From Catenaria anguillulae PL171 (Eukaryota > Blastocladiomycota > Blastocladiomycetes > Blastocladiales > Catenariaceae): a stretch of 64,000 bases of DNA. The position numbers and the translations under genes were made by a program. Shown piece after piece: positions 45,387 through 56,112 of the stretch (position 1 is the first letter of the stretch; each line of letters begins with the position of its first letter). The notes beneath the pieces were generated by a model. It searched no databases. It saw only the letters and a program-made list of their open reading frames with translations, and was not told the DNA's origin. The DNA is taken from NCBI GenBank assembly GCA_002102555.1, contig MCFL01000041.1, forward strand, positions 62,001 through 126,000, read 5' to 3'.

Positions 45387-46688
45387 ATGAATCCGGATAC
45401 TCTTGACGTTACCGCTGCCTCACTCCCGCCCGCCGTCGGCAACGAGGATGACGACGAGGTCGAGAACGGTGACATCCCTTCCCCGCCTCAGCTCGCCCGC
45501 GCACCGACGAGCGCCTATCATCATGTCCATGACTCTGATGTCGGCTCCGACTCGGATTTGGAACCCGAAGCACCTCGGTATGGAGCTCTGCCCGTCGCTC
45601 GTGTACGTCCAAGTGTTCTCCTCGTGACACATTACTCGAAGATCCGGTCACTGAAACTTGTCTCGCTGCTCCTCTTCCAGTTTCCCATCGGTGACCCAAA
45701 TCTACCTCCTGTATCTGGCGAGGAATTCCTCCGTCGGGTTCGTGCTGAAGCCAGATCGTTGCCTTCTGTTGTTGCCTCGTCACCGTCTGCCCAGGTTATC
45801 AACACTCGGCCTGACCAAGGAGACCTTGACCTTGACACAGGCAGCGACGACCACGCCGATTTCAACGACCCGCGTCCACTGAAGCGTAGGCGAACCGTCA
45901 CCACGTCGTCTCCCGCATCCGCTCCGCCCGACTCAATCTCATTTCCTTTCCCAACGCCAACAACCCCGGTTGTTCGATCTTGGGCACAGGCCATTCTGTA
46001 TGACTTTGAGCGCTTGCAATCACGGCTTGTTGCGCGCCGCCAGTCCCTCATTCCGGTTGGACCCGCTGGTGTGCCAATGTCTATCAACATTCAGCAAGCC
46101 GCTCGCAATTTGCTTCCCGAAGAGGTCGAGCAGCAAGTTCCAACCAACCTTTCAGAGGAGGCATGGCGAGCGTTCTTATACCCATCAACAATTGCTGCGG
46201 ATGCGACAGTGGGCTCGGCCAACGACCACGCTTCCAGCAGCTGCGACCCCACTACTTCACAGGGCCGCGAAGCCATTTGCCGGCCCATTTTCCTCTTGTC
46301 CTTGACGCAACGCGCACTGCTTACCCTCATCCAATACCACACCACTTGGATTGATGACATGGTTCCACGGTCCCTCTTGATTGACATGGCCCGAGTCGCG
46401 TATGCGCTTTTGGTCGGCGTTGATGGCGACGTGCTTAGCATGCAAGGAGCGGGGGATGTTCGGGAGCTGGGAAAGCAGTGCGCTCGTGTCATGTTGCATG
46501 TAGAGACGGCCATGGATCAAAGCGCCCAAGAGTTGGATGAAGATGGTGAAGAGGGAGCAGTTGGAGACGATGAGCAGCAGGAGCGGGAATGGAACGAGGG
46601 CAAGAAGGCGTGCTTGGCGCTTCGGATCGTGCTGGTGGTTGTGAGCCAAAAGTTTGGGCAGATGGATTTGTGTGAATTCGTTGACTAG
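45387..46688 (+). CDS. Gemin2 (SMN complex, SIP1) homologue
   Basis: Gemin2 cradles the Sm pentamer during snRNP assembly in the cytoplasm. Exons 45387-45602 and 45681-46688, with a 78-nt intron (GTACGT to TTCCAG) that has no stop and keeps frame, giving 407 residues. Family blocks: GEEFLRRVRAEARSLPSVV; WAQAILYDFERLQSRLVARR; LSEEAWRAFLY; LTQRALLTLIQYHTTWID; LLIDMARVAYALLVGVDGDV; and LRIVLVVVSQKFGQMDLCEF at the C-terminus. These follow the animal Gemin2 order. Many fungi have lost SMN-complex parts, so its presence supports an early-diverging lineage. SMN itself is not in the window. Confidence 0.88.
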   Translation: MNPDTLDVTAASLPPAVGNEDDDEVENGDIPSPPQLARAPTSAYHHVHDSDVGSDSDLEPEAPRYGALPVARVRPSVLLVTHYSKIRSLKLVSLLLFQFPIGDPNLPPVSGEEFLRRVRAEARSLPSVVASSPSAQVINTRPDQGDLDLDTGSDDHADFNDPRPLKRRRTVTTSSPASAPPDSISFPFPTPTTPVVRSWAQAILYDFERLQSRLVARRQSLIPVGPAGVPMSINIQQAARNLLPEEVEQQVPTNLSEEAWRAFLYPSTIAADATVGSANDHASSSCDPTTSQGREAICRPIFLLSLTQRALLTLIQYHTTWIDDMVPRSLLIDMARVAYALLVGVDGDVLSMQGAGDVRELGKQCARVMLHVETAMDQSAQELDEDGEEGAVGDDEQQEREWNEGKKACLALRIVLVVVSQKFGQMDLCEFVD

Positions 46689-47053
46689 CAACAACCCCGT
46701 TGGTCCCTTTTGTCATGTATTTAGACTGATGTTACAACATATATGTACACAACGTCTTCACCTATGGATTGCTGCCGTTGCCATTAGATCGAAACTTGAA
46801 CATTGATCACGCAGACGGTTACCGAATGTGATTAAGGCAATTCAAACGGACGCACAACACTCAAAGAACCCTCAGCATTCTGCTAATCCACCATGGACTC
46901 CAGCTGTATGTACCCAGCCATGAATGTTGGTTGCCCCCGACACCTTGGGGGCAAATCCGCCTTGATCAATCATGACATGCGGGCTGCTCGTCTGACGAAG
47001 CTCCACCTCCCTTTACACGCCTATTGTACCACCACTCAGCCCACCAAGATGCC
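46689..47053. other. Intergenic, Gemin2 to DPY30
   Basis: 365 bp between tandem + genes. An ATG at 47049 lies out of frame 5 bp before the DPY30 start. Nothing else seen. Confidence 0.4.
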
Positions 47054-47621
47054 ATGCAGGTCGACCCGACTGGACAGCAACCTCTGGGCGATCGGCCACT
47101 AACCTCCCAACAGCCAAACGAATCGCATCCGTTCGGCGTCGAGATTCGCACTGTTGACGTTCGTATCTGTCTATGTCTCATCATCGCACTGGATGTTCTC
47201 AATCGTAAATCAACCCTGTGGAATGCCCATTGGCTGTGTACTGTGCTCTTTTCTCAGGAGCTCTTTGAGCAAGAGAAGCGGGCACTTCTCGACGCAAACC
47301 GCGACTTTTTGCAAGGCATGCCCGTTCGCTCGTACTTGGATCAAACCGTGGTGCCGCTGATTCTGGAGGGTATGAAGGCGCTCGTGCGCGAACGGTACGT
47401 TGAGTCCGTGCACCGTTCTTGCTTCTTGACACCACGCTCACCTCGTCTACACATCTAGCCCCCCTAACCCGTGCGAGTATCTTGGCCTCTTTCTGATCAA
47501 GAATGCGAGCAGGGTCGACAAGCCGCTGACGACCCCATTGACGGCCACATCGCAGACTGCCACCGGCGCTTTCAGTGCGGCGCCCTCCGGTGCTGCGGGA
47601 GGAATGGCTGGAGCTCAGTAA
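47054..47621 (+). CDS. DPY30/SDC1 subunit of COMPASS
   Basis: Small subunit of the histone H3K4 methyltransferase complex; its helical domain dimerises and binds the Ash2 partner. Exons 47054-47158, 47258-47394 and 47459-47621 give 134 residues. The Dpy-30 motif is MPVRSYLDQTVVPLILEGM, then LVRERPPNPCEYLGLFLIKN, split by the second intron exactly as phase predicts. The first intron (GTTCGT to TCTCAG, 99 nt) is a multiple of three without stops, so the unspliced frame is also open. A Thr/Ala/Gly tail ends the protein. Confidence 0.9.
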
Positions 47622-47931
47622 GTTGACGGTGTTTGAATACTTTGTCAATCGCTGTTTGAAATTCAAATCTTTTTTACGTAATTGCATTCCATTTCCTCCG
47701 AGGCAAGAAAGTGTCGTGCCAGAAGCGAATGTCACTTCTTGTGACGAGACCGAGTAACCCGGTTGCCAGACAACGAATGCATCTGTAACCGACCAAGCTT
47801 ACCTGTACCCAAATGCAACCTTGAGCATCGCCAGTATCAACTATCATACCATCACCGTCTACGCCGTGGACCCTCGTACTCAAATTGCCGCAGTCATCGT
47901 TCTCGACCAGACCTTCACCAACCATCTGGAC
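47622..47931. other. Intergenic, DPY30 to BRCC36
   Basis: 310 bp between tandem + genes. The BRCC36 frame is open upstream of its ATG but not family-like. Confidence 0.4.
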
Positions 47932-49011
47932 ATGGCAACGACAGTGGCCCCACGTGTCTCCGTCGTTACCATCCCAAGCAGCGCCCTTCATGGGTACATG
48001 CTTCACGCATTTACCACAGCGAACGAGGAAGTGATGGGCCTCATCCTCGGCAACTGGGTGGTGCGCCGCTACTCTTCTGTTCGCCGTTGACAACAGCATC
48101 GACAAACGCCACTCTAGTAACTCGCCCTCGCTGTCGACTGTGGCCAACACGTAGGATTTGCCAACGAGCTCAGTGACAGGCTCTTCCGGAAAGGACTCGT
48201 CAACGGCCTCTTCTGAATGTATTGCGGACGTGGCCGGATTCCTGGTCCAACGCCGACTTGACAAACGACCTGATCGCGTTGAGCTCGCCCCAGAACAGCT
48301 GATTCAAGCGACGGCCGAGGCCGAGCAATGGTCGGCAAGGCTCGGGAGGAGGATCCGAGTCATTGGGCGGTACCACTCGCATCCAAACATCACCGTCTTG
48401 CCCAGTCATGTCGGTATGTTTATACAGTCGTGGGATCGCATCTTTTCCCAAGTTAGCTGAAAAACACCCTCGAACCCAGATGTGGGCACGCAGAAAACTC
48501 AGCAGCTCCTGGACGCCCGGTTTTTCGGACTCATCATGTCTGTCTTTCACGCCGAGCCAGACCATGTCTGTTTGCCCTTTCGCTAACTGCTATCATGCTG
48601 GTTCGATTGGTGAACTTGCTCACTTTTGCTTTTCAACTGCCCCAGACCCAGCAGCAAAAACTCATCGCATTTCAAACCGACCCAACCAGCTCCACTGCCC
48701 GTATTCTGCCCATCTCGTTCTATCCGTCGCCAATGGACCCGCTCACTCTGTCCATGATCGGATCCGTTCCTCGAACACTCCACTCTGAACTGGTCGACGA
48801 GTACTCCCGCGTATCGCCGATAGTGGAAGCGGGTGAAGGAGCTGCCGCACCAGCCAGTCGCACGTTGACTGGATTGCACCATGTCACGGAACAAGTCGAG
48901 TTCTTGGACAAGATCTTGGAGCCAGCGATTACGGTTGCCGCGCACCATGCTCGCGCGCAAAGCAGATCAGAGGTGGTGAGACAGGTGCAGCAGGGGGAGG
49001 CAACGAATTGA
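47932..49011 (+). CDS. BRCC36-like JAMM deubiquitinase
   Basis: Zinc-dependent enzyme cleaving Lys63-linked ubiquitin chains, in animals part of BRCA1-A and BRISC complexes. Exons 47932-48057, 48155-48413, 48480-48565 and 48646-49011 give 278 residues with intact frame. Catalytic elements: the Glu in NEEVMGLILG; then YHSHPNITVLPSHVD, the JAMM His-x-His-x7-Ser-x2-Asp zinc site, split by an intron before the Asp. RRLDKRPDRVELAPEQL and EAEQWSARLGRRIRVIG are BRCC36-specific rather than Rpn11 or CSN5. The C-terminus has a helical stretch (LHHVTEQVEFLDKILEP) that in animals contacts the partner KIAA0157/Abraxas. The last intron uses an unusual donor, GTCTGT. Confidence 0.88.
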
Positions 49012-49616
49012 GCAGAGGCACGGTCAAGTCTGCAGCGATTGTGGACGATTTGATTCAGTTTTGATCAATGCACATATTCGACAACCTTGGTTACATACAT
49101 GGAAACGGAGTAACTGGAAGTGGGAGTAGTACGATAACGTGGCATCTTCTACTTGGCCTCTTCTTGTACACGCGAGGCAGCTTTGCGTACGCGGCAGTTG
49201 TGCGACTACTTTCTCAGCCGTACCTAGGCGTGTGTGTCATGAGAGTGTGCACGCCTGTCACCGTCGGCAATAGTGAGGGTGCTGGAGCATACTATTGTAT
49301 GTCATGCAGCTGGAGCTGGCCATATCTTACTTGCTTTGTGTGGCCCACCTCTCGAGTGAGGGATGAATGCTCGTGAACCTTCTCCGACATTCTACTCGAT
49401 TCGCGAACCTGGGAGCACGTGCTCGATGTTGCGAGACGCGTTGCCTGAGTTTGCGTGAGACACGCCTCCAAGCTCACAGACTTTTGTCTCCCCTCTCTCA
49501 CCCTCACATGAATGGAAGCCATGCTCACATAAATACCCACCGCCTCCCACCTGTGCCGACCACGTTCTTTGCTACCCTTAAGCACATTCTCAGCAGCCCA
49601 TAAGCACAACTCCAAA
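49012..49616. promoter_or_regulatory. HSP104 upstream region
   Basis: 605 bp between BRCC36 and HSP104. The distal half shows no gene. The proximal part holds the heat-shock element array described separately and a pyrimidine-rich leader. Confidence 0.55.
49374..49408 (+). promoter_or_regulatory. Gapped heat-shock element array upstream of HSP104
   Basis: HSF binds alternating GAA and TTC triplets repeated every 5 bp. Here GAA starts at 49375, TTC at 49380, TTC at 49390, TTC at 49400 and GAA at 49405. All five fall on one 5-bp register and every one has the orientation expected for its slot; slots 49385 and 49395 are empty. The array is about 210 bp before the HSP104 ATG. Confidence 0.75.
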
Positions 49617-52503
49617 ATGGCTCTTAACCCTGATAACTTTACCGAATCCACCGCCAAAGTCTTCCAGCGCGCCATTGGCATCGCTCGCGAGTGGGAGCAC
49701 GTCCAAGTGGCCCCTGCCCACCTGTCCACGGCACTTCTCGACGACCCCTCCAAGTTCCTGGCCAACGTCTTGTCCAAAGCTGGCGCCGAAGTCACCCCTA
49801 TTGAACGCATCATCAAGCGGCACCTCTCCAAGCTCCCCACGCAGTCGCCGCCACCACCCGACGTGTCTCTTTCTCCTGCCGCCCTCGCCGTCCTGAAAAA
49901 GGCTCAAGATTTGCAAAAGCAGCAAAAGGACTCACACCTCGCCATTGATCACCTCATTCTCGCACTCGTCGACGCTGCCCCCGAATGGGAAGCTGCACTC
50001 AAGGAAGCCAACGTATCCAAGAAGGCTATCGAGCGCACCATTGCCGGAATCCGTGGCAATCGGCGCGTCGAGTCCAAATCGGCCGATGAGCAGTACGATG
50101 CCCTCTCAAAGTATGCCATCGACCTTACTGCCATGGCAGAGCAGGGCAAGCTCGATCCAGTTCTCGGTCGTGATGATGTGATTCGCCGGTGCATTCAGAT
50201 TTTGTCGCGGCGTACAAAGGTACATGCCATTTTCAAGCCCTTGCCTTTTCCCCATTTGCGTTGACTTGGGTCACTCACGGCTCTGGTTTGATCACTGTCC
50301 ATTTCGTCTATAGTCAAATCCCGTTCTTATCGGTGAACCCGGCGTTGGCAAATCCGCCGTTGTTGAAGGCCTTGCTCGCCGTATGGTCAATGGGGACGTA
50401 CCCGCCAACCTCCAGTGCAAGCTCTTTTCGCTCGACATGGGCGCCTGATCGCCGGCGCCAAGTACCGCGGCGAGTTTGAAGAACGACTCAAGAGCGTCCT
50501 CAGCGAGGTCAAGGAGGCTGAGGGGCGCATCATTCTTTTCATTGACGAAATTCACACGGTGCTCGGTGCTGGTGCCACATCGGGATCCATGGACGCGCAA
50601 ACTTGCTCAAGCCCATGCTCGCTCGCGGAGAATTGCGGTGCATTGGCGCCACCACGCTCAACGAGTACCAGCAGCATATCGAGAAGGACGCTGCTTTTGA
50701 GCGTCGGTTCCAAAAGTTTTTGTTGCCGAGCCCTCCGTCGCCGATACCGTGTCCATTTTGCGCGGTTTGTCGGAAAAGTACAGCACGCATCATGGCGTTC
50801 GGATCACGGACGCCGCCATTGTTGCAGCGGCGCAACTCTCGGATCGCTACATTTCGGATCGTTTCAACCCGATAAGTCGATTGATTGCTTGGATGAGGCG
50901 TGCGCCAATGTTCGTGTTGCCCTCGATAGTCAACCTGAGGAAATCGATCGTTTGGACCGCAAGTACCTGCAACTGGAAATCGAAGCCGCCGCCCTCGCCA
51001 AAGAAAAGGACAAGGCAAGTCAAGACCGTCGCATTGCCGTCCAAGAAGAAATGGCTCGGATTCAAGACGAGCTGCGTCCGCTCAAGCTCCGATATGAGCG
51101 CGAAAAGGGTCACGTCGACGAGCTCCGGCAGCTGGCGGTCAAAGTCGAGGAACTCAAGAACAAGGCGACATTGCCGAGCGGCGCGGGGACGTGGCCACGG
51201 CCGCCGATTTGCGCTACTATGCGATCCCGGATGTGCAAAAGCGCATGGAACAGATTCAAAAGCAAAAGAAGCTTCGCGAGGAGTCGGGCGATGCCGACGA
51301 TATGCTGACCGAGGTGGTAACGGCCGAGCACGTTACCGAGGTGGTGGCTCGTTGGACGGGCATTCCCGTGCAAAAGCTGTCCAAGTCACAGGCCGATCGT
51401 CTTCTTCATTTGCAAGATGAGCTCGCCAAGCGGGTCGTTGGCCAGGACGAAGCAATCAAAGCCGTCTCCGAAGCCATTCTTCGCTCTCGGGCGGGACTGT
51501 CTCGACGCGAGCAGCCGACGGGCTCGTTTTTGTTCTTGGGATCGACGGGCACCGGAAAGACGGAAACGGCAAAAGCGCTGGCCGAGCAGCTCTTTGACGA
51601 TGCCAAGAACGTTGTCAGGATCGACTGCAGCGAGCTCATGGAACAACACGCCGTCGCCCGCTTGATTGGCGCGCCGCCTGGTTATGTGGGCCATGATGAG
51701 GGGGGCCGCCTGACCGAGGCTGTTCGCCGTCGTCCATACTCGGTTGTACTCTTTGACGAAGTCGAAAAGGCGCACCCACAAGTTTTGAACGTCCTTCTCC
51801 AAGTCTTGGACGACGGGCGCCTCACAGACGGCAAGGGTCGTACTGTCGCATTCAACAACACCATCATCATCCTCACGTCCAACCTCGGCGCGTACCACTT
51901 GTCGGACCTCTTGTCAAATGCCGGAAACCAGGAGTCGATCGAAATCACCCCGACCGTACGGGGGCGCGTTATGCAAGAAGTCCGCGCGCATTTCCGCCCT
52001 GAGCTGCTCAACCGGCTCGATGACATTGTCATCTTCCACCCACTCGGAAAAAAGGAACTCCGTGGTATTGCGCGGCTGCAACTGAAGGCCGTACAAGATC
52101 GCCTCGGCGAGCGTGGGATTGCCCTGCAGGCGACTGACGCTGCCTTGGACTCCATTTTGACCGCGTCTTGGGATCCTCAGTACGGTGGCCGCCCAGTCAG
52201 GCGGTTCTTGGAGCACGTTGTCGTTACGCAGCTCTCAAAGATGATTCTCGCAGCCAAGTCGGCGAAGGGCAAACCGTGACTGTCGATGCAAGTCCCATGA
52301 CACAAGAGCTCGTGTACAATGTCGTCGACGGTGTCCCACCGGGCTTTTCGTTCATTGGAACAAGTCGTGGTCATTCTCGTTCAGGTTCCATGGAGCTTGG
52401 CCATGGCAACAAGCGCCGTCGGTTGGCTGGAGACCAAGATGGGGCTGACGACGAAGATGAGTTTGAGCAGCTCGTTGGCGGCGAAGAGATGGATATGGAC
52501 TAG
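49617..52503 (+). CDS. HSP104: HSP104/ClpB disaggregase, six apparent missing bases
   Basis: Hexameric AAA+ chaperone that pulls proteins out of aggregates and remodels prions, with Hsp70. Exons 49617-50219 and 50314-52503 (94-nt intron joining RRTK to [20 protein letters not shown]). Domains: Clp N-domain (1-~145); NBD1 with Walker [10 protein letters not shown] and [12 protein letters not shown]; the middle coiled coil ([20 protein letters not shown] onward); and NBD2 with [19 protein letters not shown] and [12 protein letters not shown]. The C-terminal acidic tail ending EEMDMD matches cytosolic Hsp104 and not mitochondrial Hsp78. The conserved frame needs one extra base near 50445, 50597, 50718, 50864, 51166 and 52250. 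With six added, length is 932 codons, near the family's usual ~900. Confidence 0.93.
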
Positions 52504-52587
52504 GCAGATCATTGGCCACCATTCCGACCGAGCAGAATTTGGCGGCAAGAGTGTCGATGTGTGTAATTGATTGCGTGGTGAATCATC

Positions 52588-54492
52588 TCATTGATTGTTT
52601 TCTCTTTTTTTTTTGTAAATACATTTGTGGATAGTTTCTTTCTTGTTGGTTCTCTGATGTGTGAATAATGCGACTCTTTGTACCACTTTCCTTTGCGCTC
52701 TGTTCCAGAATACGTGCATATTCAAGGATGATGAAATCCTTTCGTCCAAGCAAATGGGCCGGACCAACAGACAAGAGCTCATTTCGTTCCTGTTCCATCG
52801 CTCCACTTCCTTCTTTGCTGCCCGACTCATGGATCTTGGGCAATTGCCCACTGGCTCGGCCACCTGTTCCAGTGGCACGGCCGATTCGCGTCGATTTACC
52901 GGCGCTGTTGCTGGAGGCATTGCAGACAGCCGGCGATTGCTGGTCGGGGTGGGTTTTTGTGGTGCACTAAACGGGCGAGGTTGTATGGTTGGGCGTAATC
53001 GAGAATGCATAGGACGAGCGGAAGCAGTCGCTGTGACCACCGCTGAGTATGGTCGGCGCTTGCTTCCCTGAGGCACGGTTGGGTCATAATCATCGTCGCC
53101 GCCACGAAATGCAGCCTGCAGTTCCACCAATTCAAGAGCAGCTCGCAGCGCATCTGCGGTTGCTCGTTCAGAGGCGCCAGCGCCGCCATTTTGCTTCTCG
53201 ACCCAACACTTGGCAATCATGTGGAGCGGTTGGTCAAGGAATGTATCGGTATCGATTGCTTCCTCAGATCTGGCACAGTCAAATGTGAGCATCAGAGCCA
53301 TTGTTAATGTTGGAAGAGGCAATGTATATGCATGCAAGGGATTCGTACACACCCCATCGACTCCAGCTTCTTGGACGCTTCTGCTAGTGCGAGCTTATCC
53401 TGCTCATGTTGTCGTTTGCGACGGGCCATCTCTTCGACGGCAGCTCGGTTCAATGACTCTTCAATCGACTTCTCTCGTTTCAAAGCCGCGACTTGATCCT
53501 TGAGCTACGAAAAATATAGTAGAACAGGGTTCGCGAGTCGGGTGAGTTCTTATTCGGCGAGTACGCGCGGGAAACATGGGAACATGTGTACTTGAGAATT
53601 CAATGCAACAGTGTCATTCATTTCCTGAACAAGAAGTTCCAGGTCGCTTCGTAACTTTGCCTCAACGGCCTTGCATCTGTCGTGAAAGTGTGCCTGGGCG
53701 ACAACGGCGAGTCAACGCAATCGTAACAAGCTGATTGGTCAGTTAAAAAAGCGGGCATACACAGACCTCGTTCAGGGCTTTTGCCACCGCCTCTTTCGTC
53801 CGTGTCTCTGCGGCAAGAGCATCCCGTCGCCACATGTAAAACACTTCGCGCATTCGCTCTGAAAACCGCACACGATGGAGCAGGCGATCAACCTAGTCAA
53901 CTTGCCACATGAGACAACAATGCCGGTTAGAACGCACCATGTTGCTCCCAATCCAGTTGGTCAATTTGTAAGTCCACCTTTCGCCAGAGGCCACGGAGGC
54001 TTTCGACCTCTGGTGGGATGTGCTGCCCGGCCGAAGTGGCGTGTCGTGCTTGTGCCAACAAAATTGCAATGTCAAGCTTGGAACCAAGCGATCCCAGTGT
54101 ACCGCCGAGAGCTTTTCCAGCTCCAGTAGCAAGATCACTCAAGCTCGGAGTAAGAATAATGTTGCCAAGGACAGGCGAATGAGGCGACTGCTGCACTGGT
54201 TTCGCAGGAGACTCACGTCGAGCACCCGGAGAGGCTACTGATCGGCCGCCAGGACGAGAGGCACCAGCGTTTGTTGGGGTTGTCGGTCGCTTAGACGACG
54301 ATGATGCCTTCCCGTCAATTGATGTTGAGGACGAGTTTCCAACTAGAAGAGTTGATTGAGAATAACCTGACTATGAGCGCGGAAAAGCAGGTGGGACGCA
54401 CTGTTGCTGCTTGAATGAGTGTCCAACCCGTTTTTGCGGCGGTGGTTTAAAGAAGGCGGTTGAAGGGTCGAGCCCATCCGAGAGGTCGCCAT
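52588..54492 (-). CDS. Coiled-coil protein of unknown function
   Basis: I do not recognise the family. Proposed exons: 54492-54402 (MATSRMGSTLQPPSLNHRRK), 54342-53938, 53892-53767, 53693-53592, 53504-53353 and 53269-52588. The second exon holds a Ser/Pro/Arg-rich start and then a helical region with PPEVESLRGLWRKVDLQIDQ. Exons 3-5 are almost wholly charged helix (VDRLLHRVRFSERMREVFYM; EAKLRSDLELLVQEMNDTVA; LKDQVAALKREKSIEESLNR). The last exon has a short helical segment and an Arg/Pro/Ser-rich tail. All phases agree except the join of exons 2 and 3, which is out by one. A cytoskeletal or spindle role would be a guess. The end of the last exon is uncertain. Confidence 0.6.
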
Positions 54493-54872
54493 GATTTGTC
54501 GTCGGCAGATTGGCTGGTCTTGGAAGGCAAAGTTTGCGTGTGCCCGGGATTGATTTCAGCAAGTCTTTTACTACTATACATTTGCCACCGTGAAGATCAT
54601 ACGATTCCGCAGCCAGCCCTTCCCACGTTGATTCCGTCACACCCCTGTAATGCGCGATCGGCGAACGTTGGCTGGCCGTCGATCCGAAAACGACGAGGCG
54701 AGAATGGCACCGCCAAAGCCAATCAAGCAGCCAAGCCTGCAATGATAACCCCCCAAAATATCAATAGGCCTGCATGGAGCAAAATGCAACATCAAAGGTT
54801 TCGCAATTGCCATGGAATCTCAAGAACCCGCCGCTCCAGGTAGCGTCAGCCAGTCTCCGTTGCACACCTCCC
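54493..54872. promoter_or_regulatory. Divergent upstream region of coiled-coil gene and POP4
   Basis: 380 bp between divergent starts. An upstream in-frame ATG at 54774 could extend POP4 by 33 residues, and another ATG at 54812 is out of frame. No motif recognised. Confidence 0.4.
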
Positions 54873-55843
54873 ATGTCGCAAACCAGAGTGTCGTTGACCA
54901 ACTCCAATTGTCTCACAGACTCCCTCTACGCCCCGCTTCCCAAGCGTTTCCGAGCGCCTGCGACGGCTGCCGCTTACTCAAATGTATGGATTTGTGCCTT
55001 ACGGCACCCTTGATGCGACAAGCTCATTGCCTTTCTCCTTCATTTGAACGCAGACATCCCAATCTGAACCGAAATCAGCAGCCGAGGACCTCGTTCGCCA
55101 TGCCGTCGCGCATCAATCAGAATTGAATTCGCAGCCAATACAAGGTGTCGGGCGGGCTCTGTCCGGTGTAGATACGATCCTACCCCTCGACAACATGCCA
55201 GAGCAGTTCCGCCACAAGGGCCGAAGCAAGGCTCAAGTTTACCAAGAGAAGAAACAACGCAAGCAGCGCAAATACCTGAGCTCTCGCGAGCGTCGGTCAT
55301 TGGGTTTGATGACTCTCCCGACCAATTCAATCATGTATGCACACGCCTGTTATCCTTACGGTCCGCCGTTCGGGGATCGTTGTCTCAGCTAACCTCGTCA
55401 TTCCCAGATTCGCGGCCATGAAGCCACTACAACATTTGTGGAACCAGTACATGGATGACCTCAAGTCCGGCGGAGCAGCGGACCAGTTTATGGCCAAACT
55501 CATCAAGGCCGACTTCCATGGGGCCCACATGACAGGTGCGTACAAAGAGGCAACTGTGATCACGAAACCACGGTAATTGACATGGACATTTCCCTGTTTT
55601 CCAGTTACGCAAGCAACGTGTCCTACTCTTATCGGCATTTCGGGTATCGTGGTCCAAGAGACAGCAAAAACCTTCAACCTTGTCACACAACAGAACGTGG
55701 TCAAGAGCATATGCAAGCAGGGCACAGTGTTTTCGGTTGTTATCGGTCAGATGGTCTACCATTTGTACGGTCATCAATTGCAGTACAGGTCAAGCGAACG
55801 GGCGGCCCGCAAGTTTAAGGGCAAGCCGACAATTGAATTATGA
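54873..55843 (+). CDS. POP4: RNase P/MRP subunit POP4 (Rpp29)
   Basis: Protein subunit of RNase P and RNase MRP, needed for tRNA and rRNA processing. Exons 54873-54983, 55054-55334, 55408-55535 and 55605-55843 give 252 residues with intact frame. The N-terminus has LYAPLPKRFRAPA. A basic stretch follows (EKKQRKQRKYLSSRERRSLG). The OB-like Rpp29 core reads LIKADFHGAHMTV and TLIGISGIVVQETAKTFNLV, then YHLYGHQLQYRSSERAARKF and the terminal KGKPTIEL. The core closely follows the animal and archaeal pattern. Three introns of 69-73 nt each restore conserved sequence. Confidence 0.93.
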
Positions 55844-56112
55844 TGTTTGCTTGATGGCTCATGTAACGTGGTTCGTATGCGACCACATTGGCGACTTCGA
55901 TGATAAGCGAGCGCGGCTTGACTACACAATGCCATGCGCACCATTGTCGACTCATCTCAAGTAGGCCGTATCCCAGGGGAGCATTGCCGGACGTACAGCT
56001 GGAGGGATGGCAACGGGCAGCTATCCATGCTCTTATGACGCCTTTTGTATTGACATCCTTCTTGCACTCATCCGTCCATGTGTGGCCGAAGCAACCAAAT
56101 AAACTCATCAAG

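Noticed and set aside
47674..48264. 196-codon - strand ORF over the BRCC36 gene
   Set aside because: Part of it looks acidic and plausible (SEEAVDESFPEEP), but it is antisense to BRCC36 exon 2, whose JAMM sequence is decisive.
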